This document shows, piece after piece, positions 34,811 to 43,481 of a stretch of DNA of 64,000 nucleotides (its first letter is position 1; every line of letters starts with the position of its first letter). The notes under the pieces were generated by a model. That model did not search any database. It saw nothing but the letters and a program-made list of their open reading frames with translations, and was not told the DNA's origin. The translations under genes were made by a program, and so were the position numbers. The stretch covers positions 248,001 to 312,000 of the forward strand of contig NZ_JBBWUA010000002.1 of assembly GCF_038181555.1 (NCBI RefSeq), given 5' to 3'. The DNA is from Desulfitobacterium sp038181555. GTDB lineage: Bacteria; Bacillota; Desulfitobacteriia; Desulfitobacteriales; Desulfitobacteriaceae.

Positions 34811-35695
34811 TCAAATTCCTTTCGCCTCCCCTAAGAGTCGTTCTGCTCCCATCTCCCGGTAAAAGAGTTCGAGATCCTCCTTGCTTTTGAGGAGCAGATT
34901 CAAGGTGGCATCAACCCACGCAGGATCAAGGTCAGTTTTACCCATAACCAATAAAGCCTTCGCCCAATCCATCGTCTCAGCAATCGATGGTATCTTCTGC
35001 AGCGCCAGTCTTTCCCGAAGAATGCTCACGGCTTTAGCCACTTGAAAGGCTAATTTATCCGGTAATTCCGGATATTTAGAGCGAAGAATTCGCACTTCCT
35101 TCTCCACGGTGGGTGGATTGACATAAAGAAAGACACAGCGGCGTTTCAAAGCATCGGATAATTCCCGCTCCCCATTCGAGGTAAGGATCACGAAGGGTCG
35201 TTGCCTAGCCTTCACTGTTCCCATCTCGGGTATTGTCACTTGAAACTCTCCTAAAACCTCCAATAAAAAGGCCTCAAATTCAGCATCCGTCTTATCAATC
35301 TCATCAATGAGCAATACCGAGGGCTCTTCGCTCATGAGTCCTTGCAAAAGAGGACGAGGAAGGAGATAATCCAGACCAAAGAGATCCTCTTCCCTGAGAT
35401 TCGCTTCTTTCATCTGAATTCTAATAAGCTGCCGCTGATAGTTCCACTCATAAAGAGCCTTGTTCTCATCGAGCCCCTCATAGCACTGCAGCCGAATCAG
35501 GTTGGCAGAGAAAACCTGACTCAAGGCTTTTGCGATCTCCGTTTTTCCCACCCCCGGCGGTCCCGCAATAAGCATGGGTTTTTCTAACTGAGCCGCTAAA
35601 TAAGCCGTAAGAGCAATCCGATCTTCTTTTTCGGTAATATACCCCTCTCTCGTCAAAGCCTGCTCAAAATCATTCAATGACATATCCAGCTTCAT
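34811..35695 (-). CDS. MoxR-family AAA+ ATPase (CoxD-like)
   Basis: A 294-residue AAA+ chaperone. Walker A GPPGVGKTEIAKAL (about residue 45), Walker B VLLIDEIDKTD (about 130), sensor 1 ILTSNGERELS and the arginine-finger region ALKRRCVFLYV are present. MoxR ATPases remodel or activate partner complexes together with VWA proteins, and one is encoded immediately downstream. The ATG at 35695 follows GGAGGAGGGG and was preferred to an upstream in-frame start at 35749. Confidence 0.9.
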   Translation of the reverse strand: MKLDMSLNDFEQALTREGYITEKEDRIALTAYLAAQLEKPMLIAGPPGVGKTEIAKALSQVFSANLIRLQCYEGLDENKALYEWNYQRQLIRIQMKEANLREEDLFGLDYLLPRPLLQGLMSEEPSVLLIDEIDKTDAEFEAFLLEVLGEFQVTIPEMGTVKARQRPFVILTSNGERELSDALKRRCVFLYVNPPTVEKEVRILRSKYPELPDKLAFQVAKAVSILRERLALQKIPSIAETMDWAKALLVMGKTDLDPAWVDATLNLLLKSKEDLELFYREMGAERLLGEAKGI

Positions 35696-35872
35696 AAGGC
35701 CCCTCCTCCACTTCACTTCAGAAGCATGTTCTGTAGTGTCTTCGAACATCAGCCAAGTTTTCTCTATATCACGATCAGATCAGAACTAAATTACCCTCAT
35801 CATATCACGAGTTGACCCCTTTGAAAATTCAGATATTTTCACAAATTACCTTGACCTCCGCCAGTACTACAC

Positions 35873-35905
35873 AAAAAACTGCAAGCACCCAACGGGTAGT
35901 TGCAG
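35873..35905 (-). terminator. Terminator after the gene at 35939
   Basis: CTGCAA...TTGCAG stem reinforced by TACCC/GGGTG, followed on the minus strand by TTTTTT. It separates the unknown gene from the MoxR/VWA unit. Confidence 0.85.
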
Positions 35906-35938
35906 CTTCTAAACAAAAGCTATGGATAGGAATCACGA

Positions 35939-36658
35939 TCAAAAGAAAGCAGTATTCTCCTGAGGCAGGCTCTGGCTGACGATCTGTTCCAGCTTCTCGT
36001 AGGATTCTAGTCTACTGTAAGCTAAAAGTTCGTCCCATTCTTTTTTTTCGAACTGCCAAGGCGAATACGACGACACTCGACTGGCAAACCCGATCGGGCG
36101 TCCCCCGCCAAGAAGCCTCTCCACTCTTCGGGCAGCTAGGCTTTGGGGACCGTCAGGCCGAGCCGTGCAAAAGATCGGTTCCAAACAAAGTGCAGGCTGG
36201 CCTCGATAAGTCACAAGTAAACTTTGCTTATAGAGAAGCTCAACTCCAACCTTACTCCTTTGAATTTCTTCATGCAAAGGGACGGGTTCCGGAACGTCCA
36301 GTGCCCCCAGCCTTTGCCAAAATTTCTTCTCGGCGAGATAATGGATAGGAGCTCTTAAAGCAACTGCCCCCATTTCTTTAGCAAATCGAGTTAGCATCTC
36401 CGCAAACTCACGCTCCGAATCATCTTTAACAGTTAAACCCATCATCACAATCAATCGTTCAGAGGAGCTCACCAGTAGCTCTCCAGCCTCATCCTCTTCA
36501 CCCATGCGAACGATGAGATAGCCCGGCAGTCGCTGCAGAGAAGTCTTTATCTCCCTTCCCCTCTCCGTTAAAAAAGCACCCAAAGCCTCAGCCCAATCAG
36601 CCAAGCCCTCTTCATTCCAATCTGTCAGAGGATCTATACATAATTCCATCCAAGGCAT
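35939..36658 (-). CDS. Protein of unknown function (239 residues)
   Basis: I do not recognise this protein. It is soluble, acidic, Trp- and Leu-rich, with no signal peptide, membrane helix or clear catalytic motif. The middle holds LVTYRGQPALCLEPIFCTARPDGPQSLAARRVERLL, which could be a ligand or nucleotide pocket but is not diagnostic. The ATG at 36658 follows AAGGAG and is preferred to the longer frame. The gene is monocistronic, with its own terminator downstream and remnant element E upstream. Confidence 0.7.
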   Translation of the reverse strand: MPWMELCIDPLTDWNEEGLADWAEALGAFLTERGREIKTSLQRLPGYLIVRMGEEDEAGELLVSSSERLIVMMGLTVKDDSEREFAEMLTRFAKEMGAVALRAPIHYLAEKKFWQRLGALDVPEPVPLHEEIQRSKVGVELLYKQSLLVTYRGQPALCLEPIFCTARPDGPQSLAARRVERLLGGGRPIGFASRVSSYSPWQFEKKEWDELLAYSRLESYEKLEQIVSQSLPQENTAFF

Positions 36659-36768
36659 ACTCTCGCTCCTTACCCAAACCAAATCTTAGCATAGTTTGGC
36701 TTAGGAGCAGGACTTTTATCCGAGGACTTTGGGAAGGCTCCTTACTACTGCTTGAAATGCTATCTTAC

Positions 36769-36837
36769 AAAGACCCATTCGCGTAGCTTCTAACCCAATA
36801 GTGAACGATGTGTGAGAAGCTACATGACCCAATCTTT
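36769..36837 (+). repeat. Internally deleted structured element, copy E
   Basis: It keeps only the terminal parts of the G/C-type element: outer AAAGA/TCTTT, GTAGCTTCT.../AGAAGCTAC arms and the AATAGTGAACGAT word, directly followed by GTGTGAGAAGC. The junction falls exactly at the GAACGAT repeat that occurs twice in copy G, as expected from deletion between short direct repeats. Confidence 0.75.
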
Positions 36838-36846
36838 AAAGATTAG

Positions 36847-37521
36847 CTAAATGTCAAAAACTTTTATCTCCTCGACATACCATTCATCTAAATTGCTTGG
36901 GATGCTGGGAATGGTCTCGAGGAAGTCCAGAATCTTCTCGCCCCAGAATGGATCGTAGACACTTCCCAAAGCGAGGCGCATTTCTTTAATCACTAAATTG
37001 GGGTTCTGAGGAGTCTTCCTATGACGACGCACCTCAATTCCCCTAGCATAATTGTCAAAAACCCGCAGTCCGCGAGCTAATAAAGGAATTCCCGTCCCTT
37101 TGAGTTTATAGGGATAACCACCACCTGAATATTCTTCATGATGGGAGATTACTCCCTTGGCTATTCTTTCCCAGAAACGGTTACCCGTTTTTTTGTAATA
37201 GTCGAGGACGATATCTGCTGACCCTAAGGGGTGCTCAATCATAAAATTCCACACCTTCAGCAGCATTTCCCGATTAAGATCCTCAAACTTACCTCCCTCA
37301 AGAAGCACATCTGCAGGCCAACGCAACTTGCCGATATCATGCAAAAAACCTGTCGCGACAAACTCGTTGCGAGTAACCCAAGCCTGTTTTACAAACTGTT
37401 TTCCTACTTCAACTTCTGCAAAACAGCTCATCAAATATCCTACCCGCAAGCTATGATAATAGCTAATGTCATCTACCCAAGCAAGATCTTGCAAAAGAAG
37501 TCGTATTTCCTTACCGTACAT
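36847..37521 (-). CDS. HD-GYP-type phosphohydrolase domain protein
   Basis: A 224-residue single-domain protein. The metal-binding signature is visible in order: an upstream HSLRVGYLM His, HDIGK near residue 60, a HPLGSADIV His near 96, and HHEEYSGGGYPYKLKG near 127, the GYP-type motif. HD-GYP proteins hydrolyse cyclic di-GMP or related nucleotides. There is no receiver or sensor domain, so regulation is not evident. The short form could also act on other phosphoesters. Confidence 0.82.
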   Translation of the reverse strand: MYGKEIRLLLQDLAWVDDISYYHSLRVGYLMSCFAEVEVGKQFVKQAWVTRNEFVATGFLHDIGKLRWPADVLLEGGKFEDLNREMLLKVWNFMIEHPLGSADIVLDYYKKTGNRFWERIAKGVISHHEEYSGGGYPYKLKGTGIPLLARGLRVFDNYARGIEVRRHRKTPQNPNLVIKEMRLALGSVYDPFWGEKILDFLETIPSIPSNLDEWYVEEIKVFDI

Positions 37522-37608
37522 ACAGTAATTTCCTTTCCATGAAACCTCTAATGACCTATGCTGTAACGAATACTAACAATCGAATTCTATTAGCTATAAA
37601 ACTGTCAA

Positions 37609-38370
37609 CTATAAAGAATAGTATTCCTTTTCTCGTTGGCAAAATCCTATGCATTCCTTGATGCCACACTCTTTGAGAAGTTGTGTAGCAAGATCCAGAT
37701 CACGACCCACGTGCCCTGCCTGATGGGCATCGGAGCCCATAGTCATCCCTATTCCTCGACGTTGAATATCCCGGATAATTTTCACCTCGGGATAATACTC
37801 TCCCACTGGCTTATAACGTCCTGCAGTATTAAGCTCGACGACCAACCCCATCTCTTGAATTCGTGTCAAGGCTGCATCCGCTAAACTCAGGACGTCGGTC
37901 TGCGGTCGAACACCATATAATTTAATGAGATCAAAATGGCCTAGGGTAGTAAACAGCCCACTAGCAGCGGCCTGCTCGACCCAAGCGAAATATTCTTCGT
38001 ACATTTTATCAGCATCTCGTTGATGATGCATTGGCTCTGCCTCGGGAAGATCAAAAATCCACGTATTTACCTCATGAACCGAACCAATCACAAAATCAAA
38101 GGGAAACTGCCTTAAAATGGCTCTGATTTTCCCTTCTTCCTCTGGTCGATAGTCTACCTCAAGGCCAATTGAGACCTTCAAGTCGGGATACTCAGTGGCC
38201 ACCTTACGGATTAAGGGCAAATCCAAATCCTGATAGTAATAATCATGATCTGCAAAGCCAATTTCCTTAAGGCCAATTCGCCGAGCCTGCTCAAGATACT
38301 CCCGAATATTCTCGGCAGTAGCTAAACGGTCCTCATGACCTGTTAAATGCACATGCATGTCTAGCATCAT
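37609..38370 (-). CDS. PHP-domain phosphoesterase (histidinol-phosphatase family)
   Basis: A 253-residue PHP protein with metal ligands in the expected order: DMHVHL, FADHDYY, GLEVDY (Glu), GSVHEVN, LGHFDLIKLYG and GSDAHQAGHVG. PHP family HisK-type enzymes dephosphorylate L-histidinol phosphate, but many paralogues act on other phosphates, and no his genes are nearby, so the substrate is not certain. The start ATG pair follows GGAGG. Element F lies downstream. Confidence 0.85.
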   Translation of the reverse strand: MMLDMHVHLTGHEDRLATAENIREYLEQARRIGLKEIGFADHDYYYQDLDLPLIRKVATEYPDLKVSIGLEVDYRPEEEGKIRAILRQFPFDFVIGSVHEVNTWIFDLPEAEPMHHQRDADKMYEEYFAWVEQAAASGLFTTLGHFDLIKLYGVRPQTDVLSLADAALTRIQEMGLVVELNTAGRYKPVGEYYPEVKIIRDIQRRGIGMTMGSDAHQAGHVGRDLDLATQLLKECGIKECIGFCQREKEYYSL

Positions 38371-38404
38371 TCTTTTCCTCCAAAGTCATACTCTATAAAT
38401 TACC

Positions 38405-38672
38405 AGATTTTACTTTACAACAGAGAACGACTTCTAAGCGAGCGGAAACAAAACTTTGCGAAAAGCAATCAGCGGAATCGGGTTGGAAACAGGACGTTTC
38501 CAACCGCCCATTGAGCAGGAGCGATTTGGGCACGAAATCCGGATGAGGATTTCGCCCAAGCCGCAGACCACAAAGGGATCTTATGCGGCGCAGGTGGACC
38601 CGATGGAGCGGATGGCTTGAGCATTAGTTTTGTCCGCGCAGCTTACTGAGTGATCGTTGTAAAGTAAAATCC
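38405..38672 (+). repeat. Structured intergenic element, copy F (with extra module)
   Basis: The outer stem is AGATTTTACTTTACAAC/GTTGTAAAGTAAAATC, and the next stem ACAAAACT/AGTTTTGT replaces ACCCGTTCT/AGAACGGGT of the other copies. ATCGGG pairs with CCCGAT. The AGGAC-loop hairpin lies at 38481-38505. An additional module (38532-38597) has a CGAAATCC/GGATTTCG hairpin and CAAGCCGC/GCGGCGCAGGT, which is shared with variant C. The right end touches the stop codon of the TldE-like gene. Confidence 0.82.
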
Positions 38673-39995
38673 TTACATATTCTGAACCCCAGTCCTTACC
38701 ACCAGGTAAGGCTTAGTTTCCATCTCTTCTTGCCCTAAAATCGTCTCCGAGAAAGCCAAATCCTTGAAAAAGTTCCCACTGAGCTTCACATCTCGCTTGC
38801 CCACGATCTTCCCTTTGAGAATACGCAGACTCTGTGGAGCACTTAAAGAGTAATCTCCCGAGGCGCTATTTTGGGTATGCATACCTAGAACGGATAAGAT
38901 AAGGATGCCATCCTCAATGCCGGAGAGAACTTCCTCCCAAGGTTTTTCTTGCCTTGATTCGAGGTAAAGTCCCGATGTCCCACTGGAAACCCCGGTTGGC
39001 GATGCTCCCCATTTTTTCGCATCCTTGATCCGCAAAATTGGAGTTTGTAGACTTCCATTCTTAATAAGAACGGTCTTTTGAGCGGGGACTCCTTCAGGAG
39101 TCACGAGATAAGAACCCCATTCAAGTGGCCGCAGAGGGTCTACATACAGGTCCAAGTCCTCGTGGAAAACCAGCTTATTTGCCTTAAATTCATCAGCCTT
39201 AAAGGCACTTTGTCCTTCTAAGATGCTTTGCCCAATCAGGTTCGGAAAAATGAACTGACCAAGGAGGCTTCCAACAACACTCGGTGAGAAGACAACTACT
39301 GTCTTAGCATTAATTTCAGGAGCATTATCCTGCAAAGCTTTATAATATATTTTTGTCCGCTTCCATAGATTATCCCACTCTTCAGGTCGAATCAAGCGTC
39401 GCTTTGCAAAGCCTGAACCAACTAAACTATCAAAGGAATAGGAAAGAGCATATTGCGATTGTTGGTAGCTGACTGCAAGACCTTTGGAATTACGAACATG
39501 GCGGTATCCCCAGCCAGCTTGAATACTAGCATTTAAGTTAATACCCGGCTGAATATCTTGCAAAAGCTTTGCCAGTTGTTCAAAAAGCAGTTCGTCTTCT
39601 CCAGCTAAAATCCGCTCTATCTCTCGATCCTCTACGGCCACGATCGGTAAGGGCTCGGGAAGAGGGATATCTGCCCCCTCGGGATCTTCATATGAAGCTT
39701 GTCGCCATTCCTCAAGTTGCATTTGCCAATAAGCGCTCGCACCATGTTGAGGGGGTACTTGCACTTGAGCTTGAGTTAAGCGACCATCCTCCCAGATAAT
39801 ATAGATGTCGCCGCTCTCCCCCTGTCGATAGCTAGGAGGAGTATAGACACTACCCGGTGAGTTTTCCTTAATACCCAATGATAAGGCCGAGGCCTCGTGA
39901 ACCAAAATCCTCCAATCACGAATCCCCAAGTCATTTCTACTCGGTGTGCTTTTAGCGCTATGGAGAAATTCCTCAAGCTGAGCTACGAGCTTCAT
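38673..39995 (-). CDS. TldD/PmbA-family protein (TldE-like, non-catalytic partner)
   Basis: A 440-residue member of the TldD/PmbA fold without the HExxxH zinc motif. The family C-terminal block GMHTQNSASGDYSLSAPQS and an RHVRNSKGLAVSYQQSQYAL segment are visible. In the known TldD/TldE metalloprotease, TldE is the inactive subunit and TldD carries the zinc site; the heterodimer digests unfolded peptides such as microcin precursors and CcdA. The gene starts two bases after tldD ends, so both are probably made together. The 3' stop directly abuts element F. Confidence 0.85.
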   Translation of the reverse strand: MKLVAQLEEFLHSAKSTPSRNDLGIRDWRILVHEASALSLGIKENSPGSVYTPPSYRQGESGDIYIIWEDGRLTQAQVQVPPQHGASAYWQMQLEEWRQASYEDPEGADIPLPEPLPIVAVEDREIERILAGEDELLFEQLAKLLQDIQPGINLNASIQAGWGYRHVRNSKGLAVSYQQSQYALSYSFDSLVGSGFAKRRLIRPEEWDNLWKRTKIYYKALQDNAPEINAKTVVVFSPSVVGSLLGQFIFPNLIGQSILEGQSAFKADEFKANKLVFHEDLDLYVDPLRPLEWGSYLVTPEGVPAQKTVLIKNGSLQTPILRIKDAKKWGASPTGVSSGTSGLYLESRQEKPWEEVLSGIEDGILILSVLGMHTQNSASGDYSLSAPQSLRILKGKIVGKRDVKLSGNFFKDLAFSETILGQEEMETKPYLVVRTGVQNM

Positions 39996-39997
39996 CT

Positions 39998-41494
39998 TTA
40001 CTCCCCTCCCAAACTTACATTTTCATCTTGATCGAGAAGGAGGTAGCGATGACTCCCTCCGCTGGAAGGAACGGATTGCCCCCCTTTACCACAGGTTCCA
40101 ATGGCATCATAACACCCTCCGCCTAAGCCGACGCGTATGGCCTGCAAGGCTGAGAGGATTTTCCCACTGAAAATACTCGGTTGATAGATAGTTAACTCAG
40201 GGTCTGCAACATCAATAATTCCATCACATTGGAAGACAAAATCACCTGTTTTAGGATTAACCTGTCCACCTCGATAGCCGAGGAGCAGAAGATGCTTCCC
40301 CTCCTGTTGAAGCTCGCCCTTTTCCAGTAAAAGCTTGCGCACTTGTGAGACCTCGTCCATTAATCCCGAAGTATTCGGTAAGGCTAGCTCATCTTTAACT
40401 ATTAAACGGATATTCGTCATCCTTGGCAAGGGAATTGATCCATAGCTTTCCGCTCTCCCAGCCCCTGTGACAGGCATTCCCGCTTCTCGGGCCGAGAAAA
40501 CATCGCCTAGACCCGCCTCCAGAACACCATCTTTAACAATTTCTACCGTTTCGCGGACCAGACCGTTAGCAGAATACGGCTGATAAGCCCAATCCCCAGC
40601 CAAAGGTCCGTCGATAATATGGACTCCGGGACGAGCGACTTGAAGTCCTTTTTTGAGTTTCCCGTTCTCCCCTAGCACTGATTCCTTCATATGATCTGAT
40701 TCTACAGCATGTCCAAAAGCTTCGTGAGCTAAGCCCTTGGCTAAGCCGTAATCAATAATTAACGGATAATGCCCACTAGGTAAGCTTGGTGCTATGCAGA
40801 CCCTTCTGGCAAAATCTGCCCGCTCGAGGGCCTTTTGTTCTAAGCTACTATCCTCTTTTTCCATCAGCAACAGATTGGCATCTACCCCACTGCGCTGGGC
40901 CAAAGCATTTTTCGCTCTTCCTTGTTCGCGAACGGTTCCTTGATGCATCAGTACCGCTCGTGGAACCACATAAGATACAAGAGTTCCATCGGTTCGCCCA
41001 ATACACCAGATATCCTCAACCTGGCGATAAGTGGACTGCCAAGAAGTCTCTGAACCCTTATCCACTAAACGCTTATGTAAAAACAAAACTTGCTCCTGTA
41101 GCTCCTCGAGAGAAAATTGGTCAAATTCCAGCTTAGCCGGGTTATCCCCCTCAGCCCGAAGAGGTGAGAGCTTGAATATCTCCTGATTTAATTCTGCACC
41201 AATCCTAGCATTGCGTTGAGCGAGGGCCAGAGCTCGCTTCATAGCTTCTCTTCCTGCCTCAACAGTAAGCGCATCGACAGAAGCAAAGCCTGCGGCACCC
41301 TCGGGAGTAAATGCCTGTACCCCTATTCCACTTTCTCTGACGGTTAAAACCCTTTCAAAGCGGCCATTGGTCAGCCTAAGCGTCCATTCTCGCCTAGATT
41401 GTGCACGCACAACATAATAACAACCTTCTTCAGTTTCCAATCCCTCTGCTTGTAAAATTGATTGGACAATCTCCGTTATTTCTTTTCGTTTCAC
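39998..41494 (-). CDS. tldD: TldD-type zinc metalloprotease
   Basis: A 498-residue active subunit with the zinc-binding HEAFGHAVESDHM motif near residue 260. Conserved SYGSIPLPRMTNI and GGGCYDAIGTCGKGGQ blocks follow, the latter carrying a possible third zinc ligand. The N-terminal domain resembles the family (VRAQSRREWTLRLTNGRFE). The heterodimer encloses a cavity and degrades extended peptides. The pair is monocistronic, and no bacteriocin or peptide precursor gene is seen next to it. Confidence 0.92.
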   Translation of the reverse strand: MKRKEITEIVQSILQAEGLETEEGCYYVVRAQSRREWTLRLTNGRFERVLTVRESGIGVQAFTPEGAAGFASVDALTVEAGREAMKRALALAQRNARIGAELNQEIFKLSPLRAEGDNPAKLEFDQFSLEELQEQVLFLHKRLVDKGSETSWQSTYRQVEDIWCIGRTDGTLVSYVVPRAVLMHQGTVREQGRAKNALAQRSGVDANLLLMEKEDSSLEQKALERADFARRVCIAPSLPSGHYPLIIDYGLAKGLAHEAFGHAVESDHMKESVLGENGKLKKGLQVARPGVHIIDGPLAGDWAYQPYSANGLVRETVEIVKDGVLEAGLGDVFSAREAGMPVTGAGRAESYGSIPLPRMTNIRLIVKDELALPNTSGLMDEVSQVRKLLLEKGELQQEGKHLLLLGYRGGQVNPKTGDFVFQCDGIIDVADPELTIYQPSIFSGKILSALQAIRVGLGGGCYDAIGTCGKGGQSVPSSGGSHRYLLLDQDENVSLGGE

Positions 41495-41882
41495 GGTATT
41501 CCTCCATCAACGAATTTTTCTCTATTATACCACCGTCTTTGATTATGCATTATACTACATGGCAACCGTGAAAAATACTTTTTTTACAAAAAATCTTATC
41601 CCTATGTATATTGCCAACTATCTCGGGAAACAATTTAACTAGTCTCACGTTTTCCAATTTTTTATCCCCACTCCTCTCTTTTACTTCGGCTTGCGTTTTT
41701 CGCAAGCTTCTTTTATTTTTTAATCTTTTATAAACCAAAAGAAGCTAAAATGCACCATTGCCTTAAGTCCAGCATTTTTAGCTTCTTTTATTATAGTTTA
41801 GATTTTATTTGGAATTTTGAAGTACAGCTGAGGAATACTCAAATGGTTAAAGCTAGACGATTAATTCCAGTCCCATTATTGC
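41495..41882. other. Non-coding gap between tldD and the GNAT gene
   Basis: There is no supported gene. It holds a CTTGCG/CGCAAG hairpin at 41689-41707 followed by a T-rich tail on the plus strand, and the GNAT terminator at 41737-41789. A 62-codon frame (41550-41738) across these repeats has no binding site and unlikely composition. Confidence 0.6.
41737..41789. terminator. Bidirectional terminator downstream of the GNAT gene
   Basis: Long arms AAAAGAAGCTAAAA.../TTTTTAGCTTCTTTT with a GC(A)TGC-type top and T-rich tails on both sides. It ends the GNAT transcript on the minus strand. Confidence 0.8.
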
Positions 41883-42359
41883 TTACTCCTTCAAAACCTT
41901 AACCATAAGCTTGCGTTCTTCCACAAAACCAAGACTTTGATAGAGGTTGAGCGCCTGAATATTATGGGTGCTTACCGCCAACCCGAGATACTGAATAGCC
42001 TCTTCACGGCAATATGCTTCGGCAGCATCCATCAGAGCTCTACCTATTCCCTTCTTTCGGAACTCCTCAAGGACAGCGAGATCCATAATCCATGCTTGAT
42101 GTAATCCCGTTAATTCCTCAACTGCATGGGTATAAAGGACCAAGAAACCCACAGGCTGAACTTGATCTGTTTCAGCAATAAAAACCTTCGAGTCGCTCTG
42201 TTTGATCCAAGTCCAAAAGTTCTTCAGCATCTTTACCCGATATTTCATGGTCTCTTCCATTGGCTGTTGGCGCCACGGCGAAATATTCACTGGAATTAAA
42301 TCCTTAGCAAGTTCAAACATAAAGGGCCAATCCTTTATTGTGCCTTGGCGAACGAGCAT
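41883..42359 (-). CDS. GNAT-family N-acetyltransferase
   Basis: A 158-residue acetyl-CoA-dependent acyltransferase. The beta4-alpha3 CoA loop is RKKGIGRALMDAAEAYC (Q/RxxGxG/A), and the C-terminal LGLAVSTHNIQALNLYQSLGFVEE is the typical RimI-like ending. The substrate cannot be predicted. It is transcribed divergently from the Na/Pi symporter gene, with a shared short promoter region. Confidence 0.88.
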   Translation of the reverse strand: MLVRQGTIKDWPFMFELAKDLIPVNISPWRQQPMEETMKYRVKMLKNFWTWIKQSDSKVFIAETDQVQPVGFLVLYTHAVEELTGLHQAWIMDLAVLEEFRKKGIGRALMDAAEAYCREEAIQYLGLAVSTHNIQALNLYQSLGFVEERKLMVKVLKE

Positions 42360-42501
42360 ACCATCACCCCTTGGGATAATTTACGCACGCTAGGGCACTG
42401 TTGCGCCTGTTCTGCCGTTGAAAAATTGCCCATATACTTTTTACAGCAAACATCGTGTGGGACATCAGAACAGTCCTTGTCCCGAAGGGGAGGCCTTTGT
42501 C

Positions 42502-43416
42502 TTGACCATTCTCCTTGCTTTAATCCTAGGACTCGCTTTTCTGCTTTATGGAATGCACATATTGCGCTATGGCTTACAAGCCTTTGCCGGTGAAACCTTT
42601 CGCGCACTTCTCCACCAGATGACAGCAACACCTTGGCGGGGCTTTTGGAGCGGAACCATAGCAACGGCAATCCTTCAATCAAGTACAGCATTAACGGTGA
42701 TGGTCGTCTCCTTTGTTGATTCTGGTCTTATTGCTTTTCCAAACGCCTTAGGACTTATTCTGGGCAGCAACATCGGTACAACCATTACCACACAGCTCCT
42801 AGCATTACCTCTCGAACCCCTCATACCCTATGCCCTTTTACTCGGGGCCTTGGGATACCTCTTCTTTCCTGAGCGCTGGCGTTATCTGGCACTCTCCTGT
42901 TTAGGTCTGGGCATGCTCTTTCTCGCCTTGAACCTCCTTGAGAGCGGTATGGCACCTTTAGCCGAACTGGAATGGGTCCAAAAATCTCTCCATCAACTGG
43001 GAGACCATCATTTACAAGGAATTATCGCTGGAACCCTACTTTCTGCTGTCCTTCACTCCTCTGCAGCCACCACCGGTATTGTGATGATTCTAGCCTCAGA
43101 GGGTTGGATTACTCTACCTACAGCCCTAGCCTTTATCTTCGGAGCCAACATCGGCACTTGCTTCACAGCTGTCATCGCGTCTTTAGCTACGAACAGAGCC
43201 GCTCAACGGGTCGCCATCTTCCACGTTTCTCTCAATCTCTTTGGCGCACTCCTTTTCCTCCCCCTTGTCACCCCACTAGCCCACTTCCTAGAATGGCTCG
43301 GTGGCAGTATCACCCTCCAAGTCGCCAACGCCCACACCCTCTTCAACATCATCTCCTCCCTAGCCGCCATGCCCCTCCTGCCTTGGGCCACCAAGCAACT
43401 CGAGAAAATCCGATAA
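42502..43416 (+). CDS. Na+/phosphate symporter family protein (NptA-like)
   Basis: Plus-strand membrane protein of 304 residues with about eight helices. It contains the two inverted QSS-type repeats of PF02690: AILQSSTALTVMVVS and AVLHSSAATTGIVMI, with GSNIGTTITT and GANIGTCFTA after them, the marks of the NptA/YjbB group. It lacks the C-terminal PhoU domain found in longer homologues. The frame opens at 42418, but TTG 42502 follows AAGGGGAGG at eight bases and starts just before the first helix, so I chose it. Terminated by a strong hairpin. Confidence 0.88.
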   Translation: MTILLALILGLAFLLYGMHILRYGLQAFAGETFRALLHQMTATPWRGFWSGTIATAILQSSTALTVMVVSFVDSGLIAFPNALGLILGSNIGTTITTQLLALPLEPLIPYALLLGALGYLFFPERWRYLALSCLGLGMLFLALNLLESGMAPLAELEWVQKSLHQLGDHHLQGIIAGTLLSAVLHSSAATTGIVMILASEGWITLPTALAFIFGANIGTCFTAVIASLATNRAAQRVAIFHVSLNLFGALLFLPLVTPLAHFLEWLGGSITLQVANAHTLFNIISSLAAMPLLPWATKQLEKIR

Positions 43417-43417
43417 T

Positions 43418-43460
43418 AAAAGTGGGACAAGGCACTTGTATTTGTACTTGTCCCACTTTT
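43418..43460 (+). terminator. Terminator of the Na/Pi symporter gene
   Basis: AAAAGTGGGACAAG/CTTGTCCCACTTTT is a perfect 14-bp stem with symmetric A/T tails. The same stem sequence is used by the opposing mobB terminator. Confidence 0.92.
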
Positions 43461-43481
43461 AGACATTAATAGCTAACTTGC

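Noticed and set aside
41550..41738. 62-codon minus-strand frame downstream of tldD
   Set aside because: There is no ribosome binding site, and its 5' part is made of terminator hairpins with a Lys/Arg-rich product.
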